This document shows, one piece after another, positions 33,882 to 40,735 of a stretch of 64,000 nt of DNA. The stretch is from positions 1 through 64,000 of the forward strand of contig NZ_NFIQ01000012.1 of the NCBI RefSeq assembly GCF_002159455.1, given 5' to 3'. Below the pieces are notes generated by a model that saw only the letters and a list, made by a program, of their open reading frames with translations, did no database searches and was not told the origin of the DNA. The position numbers were made by a program, and so were the translations under genes. This stretch comes from Flavonifractor sp. An306 (GTDB lineage: Bacteria; Bacillota; Clostridia; Oscillospirales; Oscillospiraceae). The number at the start of each line of letters is the position of its first letter. The first letter of the stretch is position 1.

Positions 33882-34832
33882 ATGGAGGGACGGCTGACCT
33901 GCTGGGACGGACGGGAGATCGCCCTGCCCGATGTGACGGAATGGGAATTCCGCTACGGACGGGGCACCCCCTGCGACAGTTTTCTGCTCACCTGTTTGTG
34001 GGAGCCCCAGGGAGAGGATCCGCTGGCGGAGGCGGTGACCTTTACCGCGGTGGAGAACGGCGAGACCGTATTTACCGGCGTGGTGGACGAGTGCGAGCGG
34101 GGGTGGAATGGACAGGGATGCTTTTTGACGGTGTCCGGTCGGAGTATGGCCGCCCGGCTGCTGGACAACGAAGCCCTGGGTATGGAGTACCAGGTGGCCA
34201 CCTGGGCGGATATCCTGCGAGACCACGTAACGCCCTACGGTATCCAGGCGCTGCCGGGGGCCAGCCTGCCGGCGGTACCCGGCTTTGTGGTGGAGACCGG
34301 CAGCAGCGAGTGGCAGGTGGTCTATGAGTTCTGCCGGTATTACGGCGGGGTCACACCTCGGTTTGACCGGCTGGGCCGGCTGACAGCCGCCCCCTGGCCG
34401 GAGGAAAAAAGCCTCAGGCTGAAGGAAAACGCCGCCATCACTGCCCTTACCCTGCGGGATCAGCGGTATGGGGTGCTGTCGCAGGTACTGGTACGGGACA
34501 GAACCACCCAAGCGGTGCAGACAGTGGAAAACAGCGGGTTTCTCCAGCGGGGCGGCCTGTGCCGCCGGGTGCTCACCATGCCGGGAAAGAGCAGCTATCA
34601 GGCCATGCGATACTCCGGCGCGTATCAGCTGGCCAGGTCTGCCGAGGAGCTGCGGCAGCTGGAGCTGGAGCTGCCGGGCTCCTTCCTGGCCTGGCCGGGA
34701 GAACTGGTGGAGCTGGTCACCCCAAAGGGGACGGCAAACGGCCTCTGGCGGGTGGCGGAGGCGGTGTGTGGACTGAATGGAAAAGGGCGCTATACCAGGC
34801 TGCTCCTGGGTGAGCCGGATGCGTTGAGATAG
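33882..34832 (+). CDS. Baseplate hub protein (XkdQ / late control gpD-like)
   Basis: A 316-residue protein following the LysM gene, in the position and size of XkdQ/YqbQ (about 320). It has the gpD-like hub layout: an N-terminal beta barrel (ITEWEF-type strand, TFTAVENGETVFTGVVDECE), an SGRSMAARLLDNEA block, a central WADILRDHVTPYGI helix, and a C-terminal barrel ending in a lipid-like LLLGEPDALR. Such proteins form the trimeric tail hub. It starts 1 nt after the LysM gene's stop. Confidence 0.75.
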   Translation: MEGRLTCWDGREIALPDVTEWEFRYGRGTPCDSFLLTCLWEPQGEDPLAEAVTFTAVENGETVFTGVVDECERGWNGQGCFLTVSGRSMAARLLDNEALGMEYQVATWADILRDHVTPYGIQALPGASLPAVPGFVVETGSSEWQVVYEFCRYYGGVTPRFDRLGRLTAAPWPEEKSLRLKENAAITALTLRDQRYGVLSQVLVRDRTTQAVQTVENSGFLQRGGLCRRVLTMPGKSSYQAMRYSGAYQLARSAEELRQLELELPGSFLAWPGELVELVTPKGTANGLWRVAEAVCGLNGKGRYTRLLLGEPDALR

Positions 34833-34845
34833 GAGGAAGGGAAAA

Positions 34846-35217
34846 ATGTGGATTTCACAGCGGGGAGAGAAGGCGCAGAGACATACCGGAGGCGGGGCGG
34901 AGATGGGCCGGGTAACTCTGGCGGGAAATCCGGTGGGGGTTTATCTGGACGGGGAGAGGCGGGAACTGCCCATGTTTGGGCCGGGCGGATACGCCTGGCG
35001 GCCAAGCCTGGATCAGCAGGTACTGGTGATTAAGGCGGGCACACAGGAGGAGGCCCCCTGTGTAGTGGGGGGCCTGTGCCGTACGGACCTGGCGCTGGGA
35101 GAGGGTGAAGTGATGATTTATAGCCCTAAAGCCTCCATCCATGTGGGTGCGGACGGAGTGGTCAATGTGAGCGGGGGGCTGACGGTAAACGGAAAACCGG
35201 TATTGACGGCGGAGTGA
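34846..35217 (+). CDS. Baseplate spike/assembly protein (gpV/XkdR-region)
   Basis: A 123-residue protein with an OB-like beta core (GRVTLAGNPVGVYLDGERRELPMFGPGGYAWRP, GDQQVLVIK-type strand) and a C-terminal beta-helix-like tail ending VSGGLTVNGKPVLTAE, usual for gpV/phage spike proteins. It sits where PBSX has xkdR (DUF2577). It should tip the tube and puncture the target wall. The ATG follows AGGAGGAAGGG. Confidence 0.7.
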   Translation: MWISQRGEKAQRHTGGGAEMGRVTLAGNPVGVYLDGERRELPMFGPGGYAWRPSLDQQVLVIKAGTQEEAPCVVGGLCRTDLALGEGEVMIYSPKASIHVGADGVVNVSGGLTVNGKPVLTAE

Positions 35218-35221
35218 GCCT

Positions 35222-35563
35222 ATGGAACTGATGATACGAGACGGAGACTATGTGTCCGACGAGCAGGGCGGTTTCCAGCGGGTAGAGGGCAGCCGGGAAC
35301 TGCTGCAGCGGGTGCTGTGGAAGCTGTCCATCCCCCGGGGGAGCTTTCCGCCCCTGCCGGAGCTGGGCAGCGAGCTGTACAGGCTGGGCCGGTGGAAGCC
35401 CTCCCAGCGGGAGAGCATCGCCAAGCAATACGCCGTTCAGGCCCTGGCCGACGAGCCGGAGCTGACGGTGACGGAAGTCCGGCTGGCACAGGACGGCAGG
35501 CTTCAGGTTCAGCTGGAGTGGCGGGGGGAGACGCTGACGCTGACCATGGAGCTGGGAGGGTAG
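35222..35563 (+). CDS. gp25/W-like baseplate wedge protein (XkdS-like)
   Basis: A 113-residue protein in the XkdS (DUF2634) position. ELLQRVLWKLSIPRGSFPPLPELGSEL and the ESIAKQYAVQALADEPELTVTEVRL helix-strand pattern are typical of gp25-like wedge components that trigger sheath polymerisation. It starts 4 nt after the spike gene's stop, with GGAG inside the preceding coding end. Confidence 0.78.
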   Translation: MELMIRDGDYVSDEQGGFQRVEGSRELLQRVLWKLSIPRGSFPPLPELGSELYRLGRWKPSQRESIAKQYAVQALADEPELTVTEVRLAQDGRLQVQLEWRGETLTLTMELGG

Positions 35564-35570
35564 AGGACAG

Positions 35571-36632
35571 ATGACGATAGACGAAATTTATGAGCAGATG
35601 ACACAGGCCTTTCAGCGGGAGACCGGGATTGCCCTCAGGGGAGACGGGGACATGGCGGTGCGGCTGTACGCCGTGGCCAGTCAGATCTACGGCCTGTATG
35701 TGCAGGCCGACTGGGTGAACCGCCAGTGTTTCCCCCAGACCGCCGGAGAGGATTATCTGGAGCTCCACGCCCAGCTGCGGGGGATCCAGCGGCGGGCAGC
35801 CACGGCGGCCCAGGGCATTCTCCGCTTTGAGAGCGACGGCCCTGCCGGAACCGACCTGGTGATCGCCAAGGGGACGGTGTGTATGACGGCGGGGGGCGTG
35901 CGCTTTGAGACCACCCAGGAGGGGGTGCTCTCCGCCGGAGCGGAATCTGTGGAGATACCCGCCCAGGCGGTGGAGCCGGGCGTGTCTGGCAACGCGGCGG
36001 CGGGGGCCATCCGGGCTATGGCGGTGGCTCCGGTGGGAGTGAGCCGCTGCACCAATCCCCAGGCATTTTCCGGCGGTACTGACGCGGAAAGCGACGAGGA
36101 GCTGCGTGAGCGGGTGCTGGATACCTACCAGAGGATGCCCAACGGGGCCAACGCCGCTTTTTATCAGCAGGGCGCCATGTCCTTTCCCCAGGTGGCGGCG
36201 GCTACGGTGATCCCCCGACCCAGGGGCATCGGTACGGTGGACATTGTGGTGGCCACCCCCACAGGGGAGCCCGACGAGGAGCTGCTGGAGCAGCTGCAGG
36301 CCTATTTTGAGGAGCGGCGGGAGATAGCCGTGGATTTGCAGGTGCGGGCCCCGGAGAAAAAGCAGGTTTCGGTAACCATCCGGGTACAGGCGGAGGAGAA
36401 CCGGGATGCCGCGGCGGTCCGCCAGGAGGTGGAGCAGGCCATCCGCAGCTGGTTTGACGGGCGGCAGCTGGGGCAGGATGTGCTGCGGGCCAAGCTGGGG
36501 GAACTTACTTTTGACGTGCCGGGGGTCAAAAATTATGTGATTGACGCCCCCGCCGCCGATATCACCATATCCAGCGATGTGCTGCCCTGGCTGGAGGGCC
36601 TTACCATTTCAGAATGGGGGGCGGGAGCATGA
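35571..36632 (+). CDS. Baseplate J/gp47-like protein (XkdT-like)
   Basis: A 353-residue Baseplate_J family protein. Recognised by DYLELHAQLRGIQRRAATAAQGILRFES near residue 60, GTVCMTAGGVRFETTQEG, the conserved AGGTDAESDEELRERVLDTYQ-type motif (here FSGGTDAESDEELRER) and the C-terminal LTFDVPGVKNYVI. It forms the wedge ring of contractile tails in phages and in contractile injection systems. It overlaps the next gene in an ATGA. Confidence 0.9.
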   Translation: MTIDEIYEQMTQAFQRETGIALRGDGDMAVRLYAVASQIYGLYVQADWVNRQCFPQTAGEDYLELHAQLRGIQRRAATAAQGILRFESDGPAGTDLVIAKGTVCMTAGGVRFETTQEGVLSAGAESVEIPAQAVEPGVSGNAAAGAIRAMAVAPVGVSRCTNPQAFSGGTDAESDEELRERVLDTYQRMPNGANAAFYQQGAMSFPQVAAATVIPRPRGIGTVDIVVATPTGEPDEELLEQLQAYFEERREIAVDLQVRAPEKKQVSVTIRVQAEENRDAAAVRQEVEQAIRSWFDGRQLGQDVLRAKLGELTFDVPGVKNYVIDAPAADITISSDVLPWLEGLTISEWGAGA

Positions 36633-37198
36633 GCGTCCATGGCGATTCCCTGCGGCAGCTTCTCCGGCCGCTGCGGGTCTACGAGCTGGAGGGCAGCGTC
36701 AACGGCGCTGAGCTGGACGCCCAGGGGGAGACGCTGGACCTGGTAGAGGGTGTGCTGGAGGAGATCCAGCGGGAGATGCTGGTGTGTACCGCGGAAGACC
36801 GGGGACTGGAGGCCATTGAAAGCCTGCTGGCCCGCCGCCCGGTGACCGACCGGCTGGAGGAGCGCCGGGCCGCTCTGGCCGCCCTGCTGCGCATTGGCGG
36901 GGACAGCTTTACCCTGAAGGCCATCAACGACAACCTGAAGGGCTGCGGCATCAACGCCGTGGCGGGCGAGACCGATACGCCGGGCAAGGTGACGGTCCAT
37001 TTTCCCAATGTGCCGGGAATTCCGGATGGCATAGAGGAAATGAAGGCCATCATCGAGAGTATCCTGCCCGCCCATGTGCTGATCGAGTATGTCTATTGGT
37101 ACGTGACCTGGGCCCTGATGGAGGAGAAATTCGATACCTGGGGCGATATTGAGGCCATAGGACCCACCTGGGAGGAACTGGAGAAGATGGTTATATGA
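36629..37198 (+). CDS. Tail protein I / XkdU-like (DUF2313) baseplate protein
   Basis: A 189-residue protein closing the cluster. It fits XkdU/YqcA (DUF2313/YmfQ-like tail protein I): LVEGVLEEIQREMLVCTAEDRGLEAIESLLARRP followed by RRAALAALLRIGG and PGKVTVHFPNVPGIPDGIEEM, with a C-terminal WGDIEAIGPTWEELE helix. In PBSX it is followed by fibre and lysis genes; here its TGA runs straight into a terminator. The ATG overlaps the baseplate J stop, with GGCGGGAG just upstream. Confidence 0.8.
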   Translation: MSVHGDSLRQLLRPLRVYELEGSVNGAELDAQGETLDLVEGVLEEIQREMLVCTAEDRGLEAIESLLARRPVTDRLEERRAALAALLRIGGDSFTLKAINDNLKGCGINAVAGETDTPGKVTVHFPNVPGIPDGIEEMKAIIESILPAHVLIEYVYWYVTWALMEEKFDTWGDIEAIGPTWEELEKMVI

Positions 37199-37230
37199 AA
37201 AGGCGGCTCGCCGAGGCGAGCCGCCTTTTT
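37198..37230. terminator. Bidirectional terminator closing the phage cluster
   Basis: AAAAGGCGGCTCGCC (37198-37212) pairs with GGCGAGCCGCCTTTTT (37215-37230). It starts within the last stop codon and also serves the convergent SLH gene. Confidence 0.9.
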
Positions 37231-37236
37231 GCGGTG

Positions 37237-37731
37237 TTATTGGGAAAAGCGGGTCAGAATAGCGTCCAGTTGGGCCTGGGTCAGGGTGCCCTGAGGGTCC
37301 AGCCGGCCGCCCTCCGACCAGCCGATCAGACCAGTGCCGGTGGCCCAGTAGAGGGAGTCGTCCGCCCAAGGGGAGATGTCCTCAAAGTCGTTGCAGCGGG
37401 CGATCTCCGGGAAGGACACGTCCCGGCCCAGCCGGGCGGCATACCGCCGCAGCAGGATGGCCGCCTCCTCCCGGGTGATGGGGCGATCGGGGGTGAAGAG
37501 CAGGCCGCCGGTGCCGCGGACCAGCCCCTCCCCGGCAGCCCAGCACAGAGCGGAGAGCCAGGGGGCGGTTTGGGGGACATCGGAGAAAGGCTGCCCTCCG
37601 GCGCAGGGAGGTGACCCCGCCCAGCTCCACAGGGCGGAGACGAACTGGGCCCGGGTCACAGGCACCTCCACCGCAGCGGCGGCAGGCACCAGCAGGGTGA
37701 GCAGCAGCAGGGCGGGAATCAACTGTCGCAT
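37237..37731 (-). CDS. Small secreted SLH-domain protein
   Basis: A 164-residue exported protein. A signal peptide (MRQLIPALLLLTLLVPAAAA) is followed by two or three SLH modules with little else: VTRAQFVSALWSWAG, FSDVPQTAPWLSALCWAAGEGLVRGTGG, TPDRPITREEAAILLRRYA, and FEDISPWADDSLYWATGTGLIG. It would bind wall polymers as a bare SLH protein. AAGGAGG lies 7 nt before the ATG. It is 61 nt from the preceding minus-strand gene and is probably the last gene of the PadR operon. Confidence 0.83.
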   Translation of the reverse strand: MRQLIPALLLLTLLVPAAAAVEVPVTRAQFVSALWSWAGSPPCAGGQPFSDVPQTAPWLSALCWAAGEGLVRGTGGLLFTPDRPITREEAAILLRRYAARLGRDVSFPEIARCNDFEDISPWADDSLYWATGTGLIGWSEGGRLDPQGTLTQAQLDAILTRFSQ

Positions 37732-37792
37732 GGCATATCCTCCTTTACGGAGAGCATACCATAAACTGGGAAACTATGCTGTCGAAGAAGGG

Positions 37793-38509
37793 CTACGCCG
37801 TAGGATCATAGGAACAGACCAGATTGCCGCCGGCATCATAGCCCCGGAGCCAGATGGAGCGGGTGCCGCTGCTGCTGCCGTCTGGTTCGGTGGGCAGAGC
37901 GCTAAGCACAGGCTCCCCCACCCATACGCCGTTCCCGGCGGGCGACCAGGAGATGGACACCCCCCGCTGGGCCAGGGCTTCCTGGGGGTCCTCTGAGAAC
38001 CCCAGCCACAGGACCTCCCCCTCCAGCCGCACCACCGAGGGGTTGGTGCAAATGGCCAGAGGAATGATTTCCCAGTCGATTTGCGGCTCAAAGTACGGGC
38101 CTCCCCAGCTGTCGGTGCCTTCACGGTAGGAATAATAGGGGAAAGAACCGGTGGGACAGGGGAAGAGCTGCTGCCCATCCTCCAGGGAGAACAGGTCCAG
38201 ACTGAACTGTGGTACGGTCCACAGCACACCGGCGGTTCGTTTGAGGTTTGTCATGGCGTATTGGTCCCCGGAGCGGAGCACCGCCCAGGCGTCGGCGTCC
38301 GGCTCGGCGTAATTGAGGCGGATGGGGCCGGAGGCGATCACCTCCCCGCCGGTAAAACAGTTGGCGGGGCCAGCCTGGCGGCAGGCCAGGGCAATGGAGG
38401 GCAAGGGCCGTTCCAGAGAGAGCCACAGCAGAAATAGAGCCGCCAGCAGAGCCAGGGCACTGAGGGCCAGCAGCAGCCGGGGGAGGATCACGTAACGGAA
38501 TCGGCTCAC
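37793..38509 (-). CDS. Membrane-anchored protein of unknown function
   Basis: A 238-residue protein with one N-terminal membrane helix (LLLALSALALLAALFLLWLSL, about residues 11-31) and a roughly 200-residue extracytoplasmic domain (ASGPIRLNYAEPDADAWAVL..., VLWLGFSEDPQEAL..., IWLRGYDAGGNLVCSY). No family was recognised. The GTG start overlaps the HAAS-domain gene's stop (GTGA), so the two are coupled. A surface sensor or accessory role is inferred only from topology and operon. Confidence 0.7.
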   Translation of the reverse strand: MSRFRYVILPRLLLALSALALLAALFLLWLSLERPLPSIALACRQAGPANCFTGGEVIASGPIRLNYAEPDADAWAVLRSGDQYAMTNLKRTAGVLWTVPQFSLDLFSLEDGQQLFPCPTGSFPYYSYREGTDSWGGPYFEPQIDWEIIPLAICTNPSVVRLEGEVLWLGFSEDPQEALAQRGVSISWSPAGNGVWVGEPVLSALPTEPDGSSSGTRSIWLRGYDAGGNLVCSYDPTA

Positions 38510-39297
38510 AGCGGGGGCACCTCCTCCTGTAAGGTGATGTAGATGGTGACGGTCTCCTCTGTGGAACTGAGGGTGACGGTAAACTGACGGGCACCGGGGG
38601 TGGGGTCAACAATACACAGCCAGGCGGTGGAACCAAACAGGGCATCCTCATCGTGGGAGGAGAAAGAGGCATCTCCCGAGCCGCCGGTATTGTCTGTCCA
38701 GGCGGCGTCTGCCTGATCACCTATTATAGGCAGGCGCCAGGGCTGGTTGTGAATGGTCACCGGGCATTGGAGCTGATATTCCCACTCCTGTACTCCTTCC
38801 GGGTATTCCCAGGACACCAGCACCAGCCCGGCCTGGCCGGAGGGGGTGAGGGTGTAGCCCGCCAGTTTTCCGCCGCCGGTGGCAGCGCCGGAGATCTCCA
38901 GGGTGCCGTCACCGTCATAGGGCAGGGTAGCGGCCTGAGGAAACAGGCCGGTCAGGGCAAAAAGGCCGGTGTGGTTCCGGAACCCGATGATGAGGCTGAG
39001 GAGCAGAGCGGCCAGAGCCAGCAGGGCAAAGACCCGGGACAGCCGGGGGACCAGCGGGCTGTGGCAGCGGTCCAGCTGATGGCCCAGCTCATAGGGGTCT
39101 CCCATGGCCTCCACCGCCTGGGCGGCGGCTTCCTCAGGCGGGATGTCCCGCTCCTCCAGAGCGGCGGCGTGGTCCTCCAGATGGGCGGACAGCTCCCGCC
39201 AGGCCGCCTCCCGGGCAGGCTTCCAGCGGATCACCGAGCACACTTGGCTGCAGAACCGGCCTATGGTGAGCCGGGTGGGACTGCCGGGGGCGTCCAT
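38506..39297 (-). CDS. HAAS-domain (permease-prefix-like) membrane protein
   Basis: A 263-residue protein. Residues about 1-70 form a cytoplasmic HAAS/permease-prefix-like helical domain (REAAWRELSAHLEDHAAALEERDIPPEEAAAQAVEAMGDPYELGHQL), known to pair with PadR regulators. A membrane helix (LSRVFALLALAALLLSLIIGF) and an extracytoplasmic beta-rich domain follow. The ATG overlaps the padR stop in TGATG. Family knowledge suggests it relays a surface signal to, or is controlled by, the PadR repressor; no permease domain is fused here. A longer upstream extension in frame lies inside padR. Confidence 0.75.
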   Translation of the reverse strand: MDAPGSPTRLTIGRFCSQVCSVIRWKPAREAAWRELSAHLEDHAAALEERDIPPEEAAAQAVEAMGDPYELGHQLDRCHSPLVPRLSRVFALLALAALLLSLIIGFRNHTGLFALTGLFPQAATLPYDGDGTLEISGAATGGGKLAGYTLTPSGQAGLVLVSWEYPEGVQEWEYQLQCPVTIHNQPWRLPIIGDQADAAWTDNTGGSGDASFSSHDEDALFGSTAWLCIVDPTPGARQFTVTLSSTEETVTIYITLQEEVPPL

Positions 39298-39641
39298 CAG
39301 GCCAGGGCCGGGGCGGACCCGGCCAGCACCGCGTTCACCGCCTGGGAGAAAGCGGTCCACTCCTCCTTTTTCTCCCCCAGCAGCCGCAGGCCCTTTTTGG
39401 TGATGTGGTAGTACTTCCGCTTGCGGCCGGTGGGCGCCTCCTTCTCATAGGACTCCACTGACCCGGTGTTCTCCAGCGTGTGGAGAATGGGGTAGAGGGT
39501 GCCCTCCTTCATGGAAAAAGTGTGGTCGCTCTGCTCCTCCAGCTCAGCGATCATCTGATAGCCGTACTTGTCGCCGGCGGAGAGCAGAGAGAGCACCAGC
39601 AGGGTGGCGCTGCCGTTGAGCAGGGATTTGTCCGCTTTCAT
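39297..39641 (-). CDS. PadR-family transcriptional regulator
   Basis: A 114-residue winged-helix repressor of the PadR-s1 type. Signatures are LLVLSLLSAGDKYGYQMIAELEE, KEGTLYPILHTLENTGSVES, and GRKRKYYHITKKGLRLLGEKKEEW. It has a short C-terminal dimer helix. The promoter upstream is buried in a 45-bp perfect palindrome, a clear autoregulatory operator. AAAGGAGG precedes the ATG. It heads an operon with the HAAS protein, an unknown membrane protein and probably the small SLH gene. Confidence 0.9.
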   Translation of the reverse strand: MKADKSLLNGSATLLVLSLLSAGDKYGYQMIAELEEQSDHTFSMKEGTLYPILHTLENTGSVESYEKEAPTGRKRKYYHITKKGLRLLGEKKEEWTAFSQAVNAVLAGSAPALA

Positions 39642-39665
39642 GGAAGGACCTCCTTTCCAAAAAAT

Positions 39666-39715
39666 ATACCTCGGATCTCTAGGTATAGTATACCTAGAGA
39701 TCCGAGGTATGTCAA
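39666..39715 (-). promoter_or_regulatory. PadR promoter inside a 45-bp perfect palindrome
   Basis: Two perfect 22-nt arms (39666-39687 and 39689-39710) flank one base. On the minus strand TTGACA (39715-39710), 17 nt, TATACT (39692-39687) makes a near-consensus sigma-A promoter whose spacer and -10 are inside the palindrome, so repressor binding would block polymerase. Confidence 0.9.
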
Positions 39716-39721
39716 GGGATG

Positions 39722-40678
39722 TTATTTCATCCGGCTGCGGAGGGGCTGACCCGTCCGCCAGCGATTCAGGTTGTCCAGAAACAGGCCAGCCAGGTTGTCC
39801 AGGGTGAGGGCCATGTGGTCATAGCCCCCGGCGGTGTGGGGAGTGATCAGCGCCCGGGGAGCCTCCCACAGGGGATGCTCCGGAGGCAGGGGCTCCGGGT
39901 CGGTGACGTCCATCCCGGCCCCCAGCAGATGGCCGCCGGAGAGCACCTCCGCCAGAGCAACGCAGTCCACGGCGGAGCCCCGTCCGGCATTGAGGAGGAC
40001 GGCGTCAGGCTTCATCAGCAGCAGGCGGCGGCGGTCCAGCAGGCCGGCGGTGTCGGCGTTGTGGGGAAATACCAGGGCCACCACGTCGGCCTGGGGGAGC
40101 AGCTGGTCGATGGCGGACAGGGGATAGGTCTGATCAAAGCCCTCCACCGGCGCGTCCGAGCGGTGGAGCCCCACCACCCGGGCGGCGCCCAGAGCCCGGC
40201 ACAGGTTGGCAAAGTGACGGCCGATATCCCCGGTGCCCCCAATCAGCACGGTCTTGCCGTGGAGGGACTGGACCGGCCCCAGGTCCTTCCACCGGTGATC
40301 CTTCTGCCCGTCCCGGTAGTCGGGCAGTCGTTTATAGATGGCCAGTAGTATGGCCAGCATGTGCTCGGACACGGCGGGGCCGTAGGCCCCGGCGGCACAG
40401 GTCAGCACAACCCCCTCCGGCAGCACGCCGGGGACCAGGTAGGGGTCCACCCCGGCGTTCCAGCTCTGGACCCATTTCAGATTTGGGAAGGTCTTGAGGT
40501 CGGAAGGGGGCACAAAGCCCATCAGGATGGTGATCCGCTGCCGCCAGTCCGGGGGGATATCGGTAGCTCCCAGCCGGTCGTGGGTGGGGAGAAAGAGGTG
40601 CTCCGCCTCCGGCGCGGCGGAGCGGAAGGCCGCCTGCTGGTCCGGGGTCAGGGGGAGCAGGTGGAGTATGGTTTCCAT
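39722..40678 (-). CDS. D-isomer-specific 2-hydroxyacid dehydrogenase
   Basis: A 318-residue NAD-dependent dehydrogenase of the D-2-hydroxyacid family. The Rossmann motif reads LIGGTGDIGRHFANL. The catalytic Arg lies in LLNAGRGSAVD, the Glu in DVTDPEPLPPEHPLW, and the His in LITPHTAGG. It should reduce a 2-oxoacid to the D-hydroxyacid, or the reverse; the substrate (lactate, glycerate or other) cannot be assigned. It lies on the same strand downstream of pyruvate carboxylase but beyond a terminator. It ends 7 bp before the PadR promoter's -35. Confidence 0.88.
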   Translation of the reverse strand: METILHLLPLTPDQQAAFRSAAPEAEHLFLPTHDRLGATDIPPDWRQRITILMGFVPPSDLKTFPNLKWVQSWNAGVDPYLVPGVLPEGVVLTCAAGAYGPAVSEHMLAILLAIYKRLPDYRDGQKDHRWKDLGPVQSLHGKTVLIGGTGDIGRHFANLCRALGAARVVGLHRSDAPVEGFDQTYPLSAIDQLLPQADVVALVFPHNADTAGLLDRRRLLLMKPDAVLLNAGRGSAVDCVALAEVLSGGHLLGAGMDVTDPEPLPPEHPLWEAPRALITPHTAGGYDHMALTLDNLAGLFLDNLNRWRTGQPLRSRMK

Positions 40679-40704
40679 GGCACAACCGCCTTTCCGTAAA
40701 ATAC

Positions 40705-40729
40705 GGGGGCCGGTCTCGGACCGGCCCCC
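40705..40729. terminator. Terminator after pyruvate carboxylase
   Basis: GGGGGCCGGTC (40705-40715) pairs with GACCGGCCCCC (40719-40729), loop TCG. On the minus strand it is followed by GTATTTTAC; on the plus strand by GCTTTTTT. Confidence 0.8.
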
Positions 40730-40735
40730 GCTTTT

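Larger units (their letters stand above)
24160..37198 (+). mobile_element. PBSX-like contractile phage morphogenesis cluster, probably domesticated
   Basis: Twenty genes on one strand, mostly overlapping or a few nucleotides apart, run in PBSX/skin order from packaging through head, connectors, sheath, tube, chaperone, LysM protein, hub, spike, gp25-like, baseplate J and tail protein I. The cluster is bounded by the RNase J terminator and its own terminator. Missing are a long tape-measure gene, tail fibres, holin/endolysin, integrase, repressor and replication genes. No flanking att repeat was seen. Base composition matches the flanks by eye. It could be a defective prophage remnant, a gene-transfer-agent-like element or a bacteriocin-like particle; intact reading frames throughout argue against simple decay. 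Confidence 0.85.

Noticed and set aside
24160-37198. Extracellular contractile injection system (eCIS or T6SS-like) instead of a phage
   Set aside because: Terminase, portal, protease and capsid genes are present and there is no AAA+ ClpV-like or eCIS ATPase gene, so a phage origin is much better supported.
24106-37232. attL/attR repeats flanking the phage cluster
   Set aside because: No convincing direct repeat was found at the two boundaries, and no tRNA gene is adjacent.
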